Assembly: GCA_965237445.1 (NCBI GenBank)
Contig: OZ250142.1
Coordinates: forward strand, 2,418,001-2,482,000
Direction of reading: 5' to 3'
Source: G963668185 sp965237445
GTDB lineage: Bacteria > Chloroflexota > Dehalococcoidia > Lucifugimonadales > G963668185
Length of the DNA: 64,000 bases
Shown here in pieces: positions 8,826-17,079 of this stretch (positions within the stretch are counted from its first letter, which is position 1; every line of letters begins with the position of its first letter). The notes beneath the pieces were generated by a model. It worked only from the letters and a program-made list of their open reading frames with translations, was not told where the DNA came from and ran no database searches. Made by a program: the position numbers and the translations under genes.

Positions 8826-9323
8826 ATGGAATTCATTGGCGGAATCGTCAAGCGGGTGCGGGTGAACCACGGGCTGGAGCATGCGACCATCGCCGCCCTC
8901 TTGGGCGATGGGGTGCCTACCCCGCTCGGCGGCTACTCCACCGCGAACGGCTTCTACATATACGGCCGGGTAACCACCGAGCAGTTGCGCAGCGCGGCCG
9001 AGAGCGCGTTGGGCGCGATGGTCCAGGGCGCCCGCGATCTCGCCGTGTCACCCTACTGCGGCACGAACCTCGCGATCGGCGCACTCGTAGCAGGGACGAT
9101 CTCCGCCCTCCTCAGCGGCAGGTCAAACCGCAAGCGCAGGCGCGTTCCCGCCCTGGCGGCTGGCATCGCTGTCTCCGTGCTCGTAAGCCGGCCGTTGGGC
9201 GCGTGGGTGCAGCGCCGGTTCACGACGTCGGCTGAAATGGACGGCGTGAGCATTACCGGGATTCGAAGGCTCAAGGGCGGCTCCTTCACCATCCACCGTG
9301 TGGCCACCCGCCAGGCACCCTGA
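8826..9323 (+). CDS. DUF6391 family membrane-associated protein
   Basis: The 165-residue protein opens with VNHGLEHATIAALL, followed by a GF-x-I-Y-G segment, an APHA-like helical stretch and SPYCGTNLAIGALVAGTISAL. This order of motifs is that of DUF6391, known from cyanobacteria and Chloroflexota and without an assigned function. Two hydrophobic segments (~80-97 and ~110-125) flank a basic stretch, suggesting membrane association. It is followed by a repeat and the tRNA-Arg gene and has no obvious operon partner. Confidence 0.7.
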   Translation: MEFIGGIVKRVRVNHGLEHATIAALLGDGVPTPLGGYSTANGFYIYGRVTTEQLRSAAESALGAMVQGARDLAVSPYCGTNLAIGALVAGTISALLSGRSNRKRRRVPALAAGIAVSVLVSRPLGAWVQRRFTTSAEMDGVSITGIRRLKGGSFTIHRVATRQAP

Positions 9324-9404
9324 GAGCGAAATTCGAACCGCCCTCTGCCCTGTCCCTGCTTCGAACGTCCTGGAATCGAGGCCTCCTTCAAGCAACACCC
9401 GAGA

Positions 9405-9498
9405 CGGAGACCTTTGCACTACTCCACAAAATCCCCTCTCCCCAACGTGGGAGAGGGTTAGGGTGAGGGGGACTCGGCTAGTTACGCAAAGGTCTCCG
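9405..9498. repeat. 94-bp MITE-like element with 13-bp terminal inverted repeats
   Basis: CGGAGACCTTTGC (9405-9417) and its exact complement (9486-9498) bracket an internal hairpin with a 9-bp stem, CCCTCTCCC (9434-9442) and GGGAGAGGG (9449-9457). The terminal sequence GCAAAGGTCTCC recurs at 15215-15226 and 16800-16811 beside another hairpin repeat, so it belongs to a dispersed family. Confidence 0.7.
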
Positions 9499-9624
9499 AG
9501 ACGGGACCGCGCTCGATGGGCCGCCGATGCCACGCGATAGAGTGCCTGCTCGCAGCAACGCCCACGCCGTCACCGCAAGGTTTATTGACCGGCCTTCGGC
9601 GGCGTTGCTAGACTCTGACGAGGT

Positions 9625-9701
9625 GTCCCCGTAGCTCAGTTGGATAGAGCGGCTGCCTTCTAAGCAGCGGGTCGCGGGTTCGAATCCTGCCGGGGACGCC
9701 A
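9625..9701 (+). tRNA. tRNA-Arg (anticodon TCT), CCA encoded
   Basis: The acceptor stem GTCCCCG pairs with CGGGGAC. The D arm is GCTC...GAGC, the anticodon stem GCTGC/GCAGC holds loop CTTCTAA with anticodon TCT, and the T arm is GCGGG-TTCGAAT-CCTGC. The discriminator G is followed by CCA in the DNA. It reads AGA codons. Confidence 0.96.
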
Positions 9702-9830
9702 GCGTTCTTTCTCCAGTTGTTGTATTAGTGGGCCGGGCTCCTTCTCTGACAAGTTCAGTGACCACCATATCGGTGTCTCCCCCTACCCTGGCGAGAATTC
9801 ACCGATGCATAGATTTAGGAGTCGATCGCT

Positions 9831-10451
9831 GTGTTGGGACCCTTTAGAGGCTTGTGGCAAGTCGTAGCCATCGTCGTCTTGGCTGCTGCAGTTGGCGGAG
9901 CGACAGGCGCCCTGCTGACCGTAAGTTTGGCCTCGGATGAGGAATCCAATCGCGATTCATCCTCATCGCAGACCGCGCCCGTTTTCGGACCCACTCCTAA
10001 CGTGCGTGATCATCTAGAGGCGATTGGAATGCTGTTCAGCGCCAGTTGGCCTCATGTCGACTACAGTGAGGACTGGCGAATCCACCTCTACAACGCCCAG
10101 CCGCCGCTTTTGGCGGAGTGGAGTGAGCTTGGCGGACGCATATACGTCGATGGGATCGAAATGATGCGAACGCGAGTCGAGCACTGGAGGGAACGCTATG
10201 CGGAGTGGGTCGATGAGGCAGAAGAGTCGCTCCAAGAGCATCCTCCATCAGACTCTCATGAATCCGTCAAGGCCGCCCATTCCCGGGGGTTCGCATACTG
10301 GTCCACGTGGATGCCATTCTTGGGCAGCAATGGAGTGGACCGAGACAACCTTACCATCCTCAGCCCCCTACTCTACCGCGATATAATCCCCGGCATCCCG
10401 GCGCGACTCGATCGCCCGGAACGAGAGGTAGCGCGCCACGACCCAGCCTGA
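9831..10451 (+). CDS. Unknown protein with one N-terminal membrane anchor
   Basis: The ORF starts with GTG at 9831 and encodes ~206 residues. Residues ~10-33 form a hydrophobic, Ala/Val-rich segment, followed by an acidic Ser-rich linker, so the rest is probably outside the membrane. The body is Trp/Tyr-rich (DYSEDWRIHLYNAQPPLLAEW, WRERYAEWVDEAEE). I do not recognise a family. The last ~25 residues overlap the region where the next gene should start, so the C-terminus is uncertain. Confidence 0.5.
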   Translation: MLGPFRGLWQVVAIVVLAAAVGGATGALLTVSLASDEESNRDSSSSQTAPVFGPTPNVRDHLEAIGMLFSASWPHVDYSEDWRIHLYNAQPPLLAEWSELGGRIYVDGIEMMRTRVEHWRERYAEWVDEAEESLQEHPPSDSHESVKAAHSRGFAYWSTWMPFLGSNGVDRDNLTILSPLLYRDIIPGIPARLDRPEREVARHDPA

Positions 10452-10461
10452 GATCAGGGAC

Positions 10462-12153
10462 CTGCCAGCCAGTCGACGCCGGATCATCAGGGCCTGGTGC
10501 ATGTACGACTGGGCCCAGTCCGCCTTCTCCACCAGCGGCGTTGCTGCGATCATGCCCATCTACTTCGTCTTTTTGTTTAAAGATGCTTTGGGCGAGAGCG
10601 CGTCCTTCGCCGGGCTGACATTCTCAGGCAGTGCTGTTTGGAGCATGGGCGTCGCCGTGTCCACGGCGATCGTGGCGCTGTCCAGCCCCATCCTGGGCGT
10701 CATCGCCGATCGCGCGGCGCTAAAGAAGACGCTGATGGCCATATACGCGGCTGCCGGCTCGCTGTTCACGGCGCTCGCGTTCTTTTCCGCGTACAGCGGG
10801 CAACCGTGGGCGTGGCTCTTGGGCGCATTCATACTGGCGAACGTTGGCGCCGCAGGAAGTTTCGTCTTCTACAACTCCCTGCTACCTCACGTCGCGCCCC
10901 GCAACCTGCTGGACGACATCAGCAGCCGGGGCTTCGCTTTTGGCTACGTGGGCGGCGGCCTGCTGCTGCTCGTTCACCTCGCGCTGAACTTCGCGTTCCA
11001 GGACACCGGCTACTCGGACCTCGTGACCCGCGCCTCTATTGCCTCGATCGGCTTTTGGTGGTTCGGCTGGGCGATCTGGACGCTCAGAGTGGTGCCGGAG
11101 CCTCCGGCCCACACGCCGGTACACGGTCTGACGCCCTTGAGAGCGCTGGCATTGGCCCTGACCGAGCTGCGCGAGACGTTCAGGAGCATCGGCAGATTCA
11201 GGGTGGTCGTCGTCTATCTGGGCGCATACCTCCTGTTCAACGACGGCGTGCAAACGGTTATTGCCATAGCCGGGGCCTTCGCGGCCGACACCGTCGGCAT
11301 TCCCCTGGCATTCAACATGGCGACCATTCTGATAATCCAGTTCGTTGCCGCCGGCGGCGCCTTCGCCTTCGCCTGGCTCGCGCGCAAGACCAACACGAAG
11401 ACCGCTCTCACCTCGGCCCTTGTGGGATGGGTGGTGATCGTTGTGTTCGGCGCGACGGTCGTGGGGCTCGTGCCGGAAGAGCGCGGCGACTTCGACTATC
11501 AGCTTTCTTACACGTCAGAATCGGGCACTTACAGGGCCGAGGCCGTGCCTGAGCTTGATGATTCGCACTCGGAAGAGATGTGGAAGCAGGAGGGCTACGA
11601 CCTGGAAGAGGGCGAAGATCTATCGCCTGACCGCACTAGGCGGCTGCTGGCGGCCGTCGGAAGCTCCGAACTCTCCGATTACGCCATTTCCATCAGCGGC
11701 GGCGCTCTGGACGGCGAGACGGCGGTCGGACCCGGGCATCCGTCTGCGCTAGGTAGCGGCCCCATCGACTGGTGGCCCATGGCCGTGCGGAACGCGCTAT
11801 GGAAGCCCCTGGGCCTGAGCGCAGGGTTGCAGTGGCTCATACTGGGCGCATTCTTGGGCCTCGTGCTTGGAGGCAGCCAGGCGCTCGCGAGAAGCCTGTT
11901 CGCCAAGATTACCCCGGAAACTCGCAGCGGCGAGTTCTTCTCCTTCTTCGGCTTCATGACCAGGGCTTCGGCCGTGTTCGGACCGATGCTGTACGTGTTC
12001 GTTTCCACGGCGTTCGATACGAGGTTGGCCGTGGTCTCGATCTGCGTGATTATCGCGGCCGGCGCGGTGGTGCTGCGGTGGGTGGACGTCGCGGCGGGAG
12101 AGCGGACGGCCGCTGCCGAGGACGCCGCGCGTAGGCGATCGGAGGCGGCGTGA
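10462..12153 (+). CDS. UMF1-type MFS transporter (Atg22-like)
   Basis: The product is a ~550-residue polytopic membrane protein that begins with RAWCMYDWAQSAFSTSG, the signature opening of the UMF1/Atg22-like MFS branch; substrates are unknown. About twelve hydrophobic segments are visible. Between the later helices sits a ~100-residue hydrophilic, acidic insertion (from VPEERGDFDYQL to ~GPIDWWPM), probably extracytoplasmic. The conserved RAWC lies before the first conventional start (ATG 10501), and the frame is open only to 10432 with no ATG, GTG or TTG. CTG 10462 is given as a possible start; a sequence error is the alternative. The FAD oxidase gene overlaps its stop, suggesting one transcript. 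Confidence 0.8.
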   Translation: MPASRRRIIRAWCMYDWAQSAFSTSGVAAIMPIYFVFLFKDALGESASFAGLTFSGSAVWSMGVAVSTAIVALSSPILGVIADRAALKKTLMAIYAAAGSLFTALAFFSAYSGQPWAWLLGAFILANVGAAGSFVFYNSLLPHVAPRNLLDDISSRGFAFGYVGGGLLLLVHLALNFAFQDTGYSDLVTRASIASIGFWWFGWAIWTLRVVPEPPAHTPVHGLTPLRALALALTELRETFRSIGRFRVVVVYLGAYLLFNDGVQTVIAIAGAFAADTVGIPLAFNMATILIIQFVAAGGAFAFAWLARKTNTKTALTSALVGWVVIVVFGATVVGLVPEERGDFDYQLSYTSESGTYRAEAVPELDDSHSEEMWKQEGYDLEEGEDLSPDRTRRLLAAVGSSELSDYAISISGGALDGETAVGPGHPSALGSGPIDWWPMAVRNALWKPLGLSAGLQWLILGAFLGLVLGGSQALARSLFAKITPETRSGEFFSFFGFMTRASAVFGPMLYVFVSTAFDTRLAVVSICVIIAAGAVVLRWVDVAAGERTAAAEDAARRRSEAA

Positions 12154-13538
12154 CGCTGCTGAACGACGTCCAGTCGCGGCTCAACGCCACCGAGATGCTC
12201 GAGGTGCTGCGCCCTGCCGGTCCGGCCGAGGTCGCCGCGGCAGTCAGGGCATCGACCCAACGGGGCGTCCCGCTATGCCCCGCCGGCGCGCTGCACTCGA
12301 TGGGCGGCCAGCAGTTCGCCGAGGATGGCATCTCGATCAATTCGTCGAGCCTCCGGCGGATCGGGCCGCTGGATGCTGAATCAGGCACGGTTTGGACGCA
12401 GGCTGGCGTGCGGTGGCCCGACCTCGTGCGGTGGCTCCTGGAAAGCCAGAGAGATTCCGGCAGCCCCCTGTCGATCATTCAGAAGCAGACCGGTGCGGAC
12501 GATCTGTCTCTTGGCGGAGCCGTTTCCTCGAACATTCACGGCAGAGTGCTCGGGCGCCGGCCCATCGTCGACGACATCGAGTCCTTCTACCTTACGACAG
12601 CCTCTGGCGACCGTCTTCTGTGCAGCCGGGACGAGAACCCTGAGCTGTTCAGCCTCGCGATCGGTGGCTACGGCATGCTTGGGTTCATGGACTCAGTGAA
12701 TCTTAGGCTTCGGCGTCGGACAAAGCTGGTTAGACGTGTAAATGAGGTTGCTCTGGACGATGTCGTACCCACTTTGGAGCAGCGCACCCGGGAAGGCGCC
12801 GAGTTCGGCGATTTCCAGTACATGACAGACGAGGCCTCCCCGGACTTCATGGCCAAGGGAATCGTGTCCACGTACGCGCCGGCGGAACGTGACGCTGAGC
12901 CGGCCCCCGACCAGATCGGCCTGTCAGCGGAAGACTGGCTGGGGTTGTACGTACTCGCGCATACGGACAAGGCTCGGGCCTACACCGAGTACGCGGGCCA
13001 CTACCTGCGCACCGATGGCCAGGTCTACTGGTCCGACTACAGCCAGTTCAGCCCTTACCTCCCGGAGGCCGGAGACGTGCTCTACCGCAGGATGGGCTGG
13101 GACACGTTCGCGTCCCTCGTGCTCACCGAGCTGTACGTGCCCCGGCGGAGCTTCGTGGAGTTCATGGAGTCGGCAAAGAAACAGCTTATGTCAACTGGCG
13201 CGAACGTGGTGTACGGCACGGTGCGGCTCATCGAGCCGGAGAACGAGACTGCCCTGCCTTGGGCCAGAGAAGACTACGCCTGCATCATCTTCAACCTGCT
13301 CGTGGAGCACTCTCCGAGCGAGTTGGACAGGTCCAGGGGGCGCTTCCAGGCGCTCATAGACTGCGCTCTGGCACTGGGAGGCTGCTACTACCTGACGTAC
13401 CATCGCTGGGCCAGGAAGGACCAGATTGAATCCGCGTACCCCGGGTTCCGCAGGTTTGTGGAGCTCAAGGACCGTTACGATCCCAACACCGTCTTCGACA
13501 GCGACTGGTACCGCTTCCATAGGGCCATGCTCGAGTGA
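12150..13538 (+). CDS. FAD-linked oxidase (PCMH-type FAD-binding domain)
   Basis: The 462-residue enzyme has an N-terminal PCMH/FAD-binding-4 domain: RPAGPAEVAAAV, then AGALHSMGG (the flavin-anchoring GxxHS pattern), DLSLGGAVSSNIHGR and GGYGMLGFMDSV. The C-terminus HRWARKDQIESAYPGFRRF and LKDRYDPNTVFDSDWY resembles that of DprE1/aldonolactone oxidase relatives, which oxidise sugars or hydroxy acids. GTG 12150 overlaps the transporter's TGA, the usual sign of translational coupling. The substrate cannot be named. Confidence 0.82.
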   Translation: MTLLNDVQSRLNATEMLEVLRPAGPAEVAAAVRASTQRGVPLCPAGALHSMGGQQFAEDGISINSSSLRRIGPLDAESGTVWTQAGVRWPDLVRWLLESQRDSGSPLSIIQKQTGADDLSLGGAVSSNIHGRVLGRRPIVDDIESFYLTTASGDRLLCSRDENPELFSLAIGGYGMLGFMDSVNLRLRRRTKLVRRVNEVALDDVVPTLEQRTREGAEFGDFQYMTDEASPDFMAKGIVSTYAPAERDAEPAPDQIGLSAEDWLGLYVLAHTDKARAYTEYAGHYLRTDGQVYWSDYSQFSPYLPEAGDVLYRRMGWDTFASLVLTELYVPRRSFVEFMESAKKQLMSTGANVVYGTVRLIEPENETALPWAREDYACIIFNLLVEHSPSELDRSRGRFQALIDCALALGGCYYLTYHRWARKDQIESAYPGFRRFVELKDRYDPNTVFDSDWYRFHRAMLE

Positions 13539-13587
13539 TAAGGCAGGATGCATGTGCTTCTCCGGTCCGCTCGAACTCTCCTTCAAT

Positions 13588-13627
13588 CCTGTGGTCTGGT
13601 CTTGAGGCCTGTGGTCCGGTCTCGAGA
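13588..13627. repeat. Two tandem 20-bp repeats
   Basis: CCTGTGGTCTGGTCTTGAGG is followed directly by a second copy differing at three positions. It lies in the 181-bp gap between the FAD oxidase and the amidohydrolase, which otherwise shows nothing. Confidence 0.6.
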
Positions 13628-13719
13628 AAAGTGCTGCCGTCCCTGAGTGGTACCCTGCCCTTCGTCGCAGGATTTGAGAGACTGGTCCCTCGTCTAAAGT
13701 AGAGGTCTTGGAGGCAACG

Positions 13720-14925
13720 ATGTCCCTCGTGCTGACAAACGCAACGCTGATCGACTGCGTCGATCCCAACCCCGTCCCGGAAGCAAGTGTGGTCATCGAA
13801 AACGGCCGCATCGCCGAGATCACGGACGGAGGCCGCTCTCCCGCTGGCAGCAACGTCCACGTCATCGACCTGAACGGCGCATACTTGCTCCCCGGCCTGT
13901 GGGACGTCCACATCCACCCTGCCCATGTCGGTGGCTCCAACCTGACCGTAGCCCAGCAGACGGCCCGGTTCGGGCAGAATCTGTCGCGCGGGTTGAAGGA
14001 AGGGGGCGTGGTAGGAGTCCGATGCGGCGGCGCGGGCCACTTCATGGACGTTGCCTGGCGCGAGGCCTTCGACTCCGGTGAGTTGGACGGGCCCCGTGTT
14101 TTCGCCTGCGGAAACTTCCTCACCACCACCGGCGGGCACTTCCTGACCTCAGGCCACGCCCGCGAGTGCGACGGCCCGTACGGGTTCGTGAACGCCGTTC
14201 GGGAGCAGATCAAGAACGGCGTGGACCACATCAAGCTGAACCTCTCCGGCGGCGTCATGGGGCCGCCTTGGGACCTCCACATCCATGAGTTCCTTCTGGA
14301 GGAGGAGCTGGCGGCTACCTTTGCCGTGTGCAACCAGCGCGGCTTCGACGTGATGGCCCACGCCACAAATCCGGACGCCGTTAAAGCGGCCATCAGGCTG
14401 GGCGCGCACACCGTGGAGCACGGGTACATCATGGACGACGAGTGCATCGATCTGTTCCTCGAGAAGGACTGCTGGTACGTCCCCACTCTCGGCATCACTC
14501 ACCTGACGTCCTCCCAGGCCGGCTCCGAGCGCGAGAGGCGCTGGATCGAGCAGAAGGCGATGGCGCCCGACCTCGTGGCGCGCGCCGAGGCCGCTGTCGA
14601 GACCCATCGGGGCTGGTTCCAGACCGCCCTGCGCTCCGGCGTGAAGATGGCCCTGGGGTCCGATGTCTACCCGTTGCGCGAGTCCGCCCTGCTGGAAATG
14701 GGCCTTTGGGTCAAGTCCGGCGCGACGCCGTGGCAGACGCTGCTGGCCGCCACCCGGAACGGCGCCGCCCTGTGCGGCGTGGAGGCCGACCTCGGCACGG
14801 TGGAGCCCGGCAAGGTAGCCGACCTGATAGTCGTGAACGGCAACCCTCTCGAAGACATAGAGAACCTCGGCAACCTCCTGCTGGTCCTCAAAAACGGCAA
14901 AGTAGTCGCAGACCACCGCCCATAG
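13720..14925 (+). CDS. Amidohydrolase (imidazolonepropionase/prolidase-like)
   Basis: This is a 401-residue metal-dependent hydrolase of the amidohydrolase superfamily. Metal ligands are visible in order: HIH in WDVHIHPA, the probable carboxylated lysine in HIKLNLSGG, His in VMAHATN, His in TVEHGY and Asp in LGSDVYPL. The C-terminal GKVADLIVVNGNPLEDIE closes the composite beta-sandwich. Members cleave dipeptides with proline or related amides; this substrate is unknown. ATG 13720 was preferred over TTG 13708 because GGAGG lies just before it. Its last ~260 bases are duplicated at 16.2 kb. Confidence 0.9.
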   Translation: MSLVLTNATLIDCVDPNPVPEASVVIENGRIAEITDGGRSPAGSNVHVIDLNGAYLLPGLWDVHIHPAHVGGSNLTVAQQTARFGQNLSRGLKEGGVVGVRCGGAGHFMDVAWREAFDSGELDGPRVFACGNFLTTTGGHFLTSGHARECDGPYGFVNAVREQIKNGVDHIKLNLSGGVMGPPWDLHIHEFLLEEELAATFAVCNQRGFDVMAHATNPDAVKAAIRLGAHTVEHGYIMDDECIDLFLEKDCWYVPTLGITHLTSSQAGSERERRWIEQKAMAPDLVARAEAAVETHRGWFQTALRSGVKMALGSDVYPLRESALLEMGLWVKSGATPWQTLLAATRNGAALCGVEADLGTVEPGKVADLIVVNGNPLEDIENLGNLLLVLKNGKVVADHRP

Positions 14926-15278
14926 CAGCTAGATCAGTCCTGTCAACTCGAGACTGAGCGCAGCCTGCACTCGTACAAAGCGTAACAACGCTTGCTTTAT
15001 GCAAGCAGCCCGGTGATCCGTTCGCTCTGACGCGCCGCTCTGACGCCGTCGAAGGGCAATCCTACCGCCGCCGCACCCTGTAGTGGCGGGTCTCAGACCC
15101 GGTTTCGCAATCTCGGCGCAACTGCCTGTTCGGTGATGGGCAGGCTCTCCGGCCCCTTCCCCAGTCTGCTGGGGAAGGTTGGGATGGGGTTCGCCGTTCT
15201 ACAGAGGGAGTTTCGCAAAGGTCTCCTTGATGGAAGAAGATTGAGACCTGCCCTGACGCCGTCGAAGGGCACTCCCAC
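14662..15278 (+). repeat. Long direct repeat, copy 1 (amidohydrolase 3' end plus flank)
   Basis: This stretch, from GATGTCTACCCG inside the amidohydrolase to GGGCACTCCCAC, recurs with scattered substitutions and one larger indel at 16236-16863. Its noncoding part holds the palindrome CGGGTCTCAGACCCG (15087-15101), the hairpin CCTTCCCCAG-TCTG-CTGGGGAAGG (15155-15178) and GCAAAGGTCTCC (15215-15226). The DNA from 15279 to 15523 shows no gene. Confidence 0.85.
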
Positions 15279-15523
15279 AGCCGAGTTGGTGAACCTGCGA
15301 CGTTCGACGTTGAAGTGGGCTAATGGTACTCCTCCGCAAGAATCCCTATGACCGCCCTCAACGAAGCGGATGGCGAACAGGCTGCTCTCGACTGTTTAGC
15401 CACCCTCGACTGGGGCTTTGCGCACGGCGCCACCATGCGTTGCAATGTGCATTGAGCCCTGTCTTGCGAGATACGTCTTCATGGTCTATTCTGGACTATA
15501 TTAGGCAGCTAGGGAGGTGTACT

Positions 15524-15802
15524 GTGTCGGAATCGACAATTGGCCGCGTCTGGACCGTCGCTGAGGCGAAGGCGAAGCTGTCGGAAGTCCTTCGGCTGGC
15601 CGAGGAGCAGGGACCGCAGCGGATCGGTACCAGGAGGTCGTTCGTCGTGGTACCTGCCTCGGTCTGGTCGGAGAAGACGCAGCCCCGCAAGCCTTTGGGG
15701 CAGTGGCTCGTTGAAAACACACCGCGCGGTACGAATCTCGAACTACCAGGCAACCGGGGAAGTCGCCGTAAGATCCCGTTCATCGACGATGCGTCCGAAT
15801 GA
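15524..15802 (+). CDS. Phd/YefM-type antitoxin
   Basis: The ~92-residue protein has the Phd/YefM N-terminal pattern WTVAEAKAKLSEVLRLAEEQ, then GTRRSFVVVPASVWSE, and a basic/acidic C-terminal tail (NRGSRRKIPFIDDASE) suited to covering a toxin. The start is GTG 15524 with GGGAGG 9 bases upstream; the longer ORF start at 15323 has no support. ATG of the toxin overlaps its stop by 4 bases (ATGA). It should neutralise the PIN toxin and repress their shared promoter. Confidence 0.85.
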   Translation: MSESTIGRVWTVAEAKAKLSEVLRLAEEQGPQRIGTRRSFVVVPASVWSEKTQPRKPLGQWLVENTPRGTNLELPGNRGSRRKIPFIDDASE

Positions 15803-16218
15803 GCGGGTATCTTTTGGATACCAACGTGGTTTCGGAGTTGACCAAGGAAGAACAGAACCCAGCCGTCATAGACTTTCTGAACGCCCACGATGATCTGTGG
15901 CTGTCGGTCATCGTCGTCGAAGAGCTCGAGCTGGGCATACAGCTCCTCCCGGAAGGCCGGCGTCGCGACGGATTGAGAGAATGGTTGACCCAGATCTTGG
16001 TGGACTTTGGAGATCGCATATCTCCCATTGGGAGGCGGGAAGCTGAGTGGGCCGCTGCATTCCAGGCACGAGCGCATCGAAGTGGTGGGGAGTTGGAGCT
16101 AGGCGACGCTCTTATCGCGGGAACCGCAATGGCCAACGAAGTGGCCATAGTTACACGCAATTCCCGGGACTTCGAGGGTCTTGGTGTTGAGGTCTTCAAC
16201 CCTTGGAAGGTCCGGTGA
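15799..16218 (+). CDS. VapC/FitB-like PIN-domain toxin
   Basis: The 139-residue PIN-domain RNase has the acidic active-site residues expected: Asp in YLLDTNVVSEL, Glu in VVEELELG, Asp in LELGDALIAGTA and Asp in TRNSRDFEGLGVEVFNPW. Such toxins cleave tRNA or rRNA and are held in check by the antitoxin encoded just upstream with a 4-base overlap. The cassette lies exactly between two copies of a long direct repeat; 17 bases after its stop the second copy begins. Confidence 0.9.
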   Translation: MSGYLLDTNVVSELTKEEQNPAVIDFLNAHDDLWLSVIVVEELELGIQLLPEGRRRDGLREWLTQILVDFGDRISPIGRREAEWAAAFQARAHRSGGELELGDALIAGTAMANEVAIVTRNSRDFEGLGVEVFNPWKVR

Positions 16219-16220
16219 CA

Positions 16221-16500
16221 ACGTTGACCGAAGCAGACGTCTACCCGCTACGCGAGTCCGCCCTGCTGGAGATAGGGCTATGGGTCAAGTCCGGCGCGAC
16301 GCCGTGGCAGACGCTGCTAGCCGCCACCCGCAACGGCGCCGCCCTATGCGGCGTAGAAACCGATCTCGGTACCGTGGAACCTGGCAAGATAGCCGACCTG
16401 GATAGCCATCGAAGCCAATCCCCTAGAAGACATAGAGAACCTCGGCAACCTCCTGCTAGTCCTCAAAAACGGCAAAGTAGTCGCAGACCACCGCCCATAG
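16221..16500 (+). pseudogene. Truncated duplicate of the amidohydrolase C-terminus
   Basis: The sequence encodes DVYPLRESALLEIGLWVKSG and GAALCGVETDLGTVEPGKIA, nearly identical to the C-terminal part of the amidohydrolase at 13.7-14.9 kb. A frameshift follows after GKIADL, and the last part (PLEDIENLGNLLLVLKNGK, then a stop) continues in another frame. No N-terminal domain is present, so it cannot be functional. Confidence 0.9.
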
Positions 16501-16863
16501 TCGGGTGATCAGTCCCGTTAACTCGAGACTGACCGTTGTACTTATCGCCCTCTCACACTCATCTCCACCATAACGCTTTCATTATGCAAGCAGCCCGGTG
16601 ATCCGTTCGCTCTGACGCGCCGCCCTGACGCCGTCGAAGGGCAATCCCACCGCCGCCGCACCCTGTAGTGGCGGGTCTCAGACCCGGTTTCGCAATCTCG
16701 GCGCAACTGCCTGTTCGGTGATGGGCAGGCTCTCCGGCCCCTTCCCCAGTCTGCTGGGGAAGGTTGGGATGGGGTTCGCCGTTCTACAGAGGGAGTTTCG
16801 CAAAGGTCTCCTTGATGGAAGAAGATCGAGACCTGCCCTGACGCCGTCGAAGGGCACTCCCAC
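16236..16863 (+). repeat. Long direct repeat, copy 2
   Basis: This matches 14662-15278, offset 1574-1585 bases. It repeats the same inner elements: palindrome CGGGTCTCAGACCCG at 16672-16686, the CTGGGGAAGG hairpin at 16740-16763 and GCAAAGGTCTCC at 16800-16811. Confidence 0.85.
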
Positions 16864-17079
16864 CGCCGCCGCACCCTGTAGTGGCGGGTCTCAGACCCGC
16901 CTTCCCCCGCGAGTCCAGTCAACCCGTTCGCCCTGAGCTTGTCGAAGGGGCCTGTCGGACCACAACGGGCGCCGACTCAGAACAACGCCCCTCCCCCGCA
17001 GCCGTTGACTTCCAGAACGCCGGTTCGTTAAGATCATTTGTCCAGTTATTCGGCAACCCATACTACTGGAGGAGGACGT
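16864..17079. repeat. Repeat cluster before imuB
   Basis: A further copy of the palindrome (GCGGGTCTCAGACCCGC, 16884-16900) is followed by a copy of the dispersed repeat that contains CGTTCGCCCTGAGCTTGTCG. No coding sequence is seen. The last ~40 bases carry the promoter-proximal region and GGAGGAGG of imuB. Confidence 0.7.
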
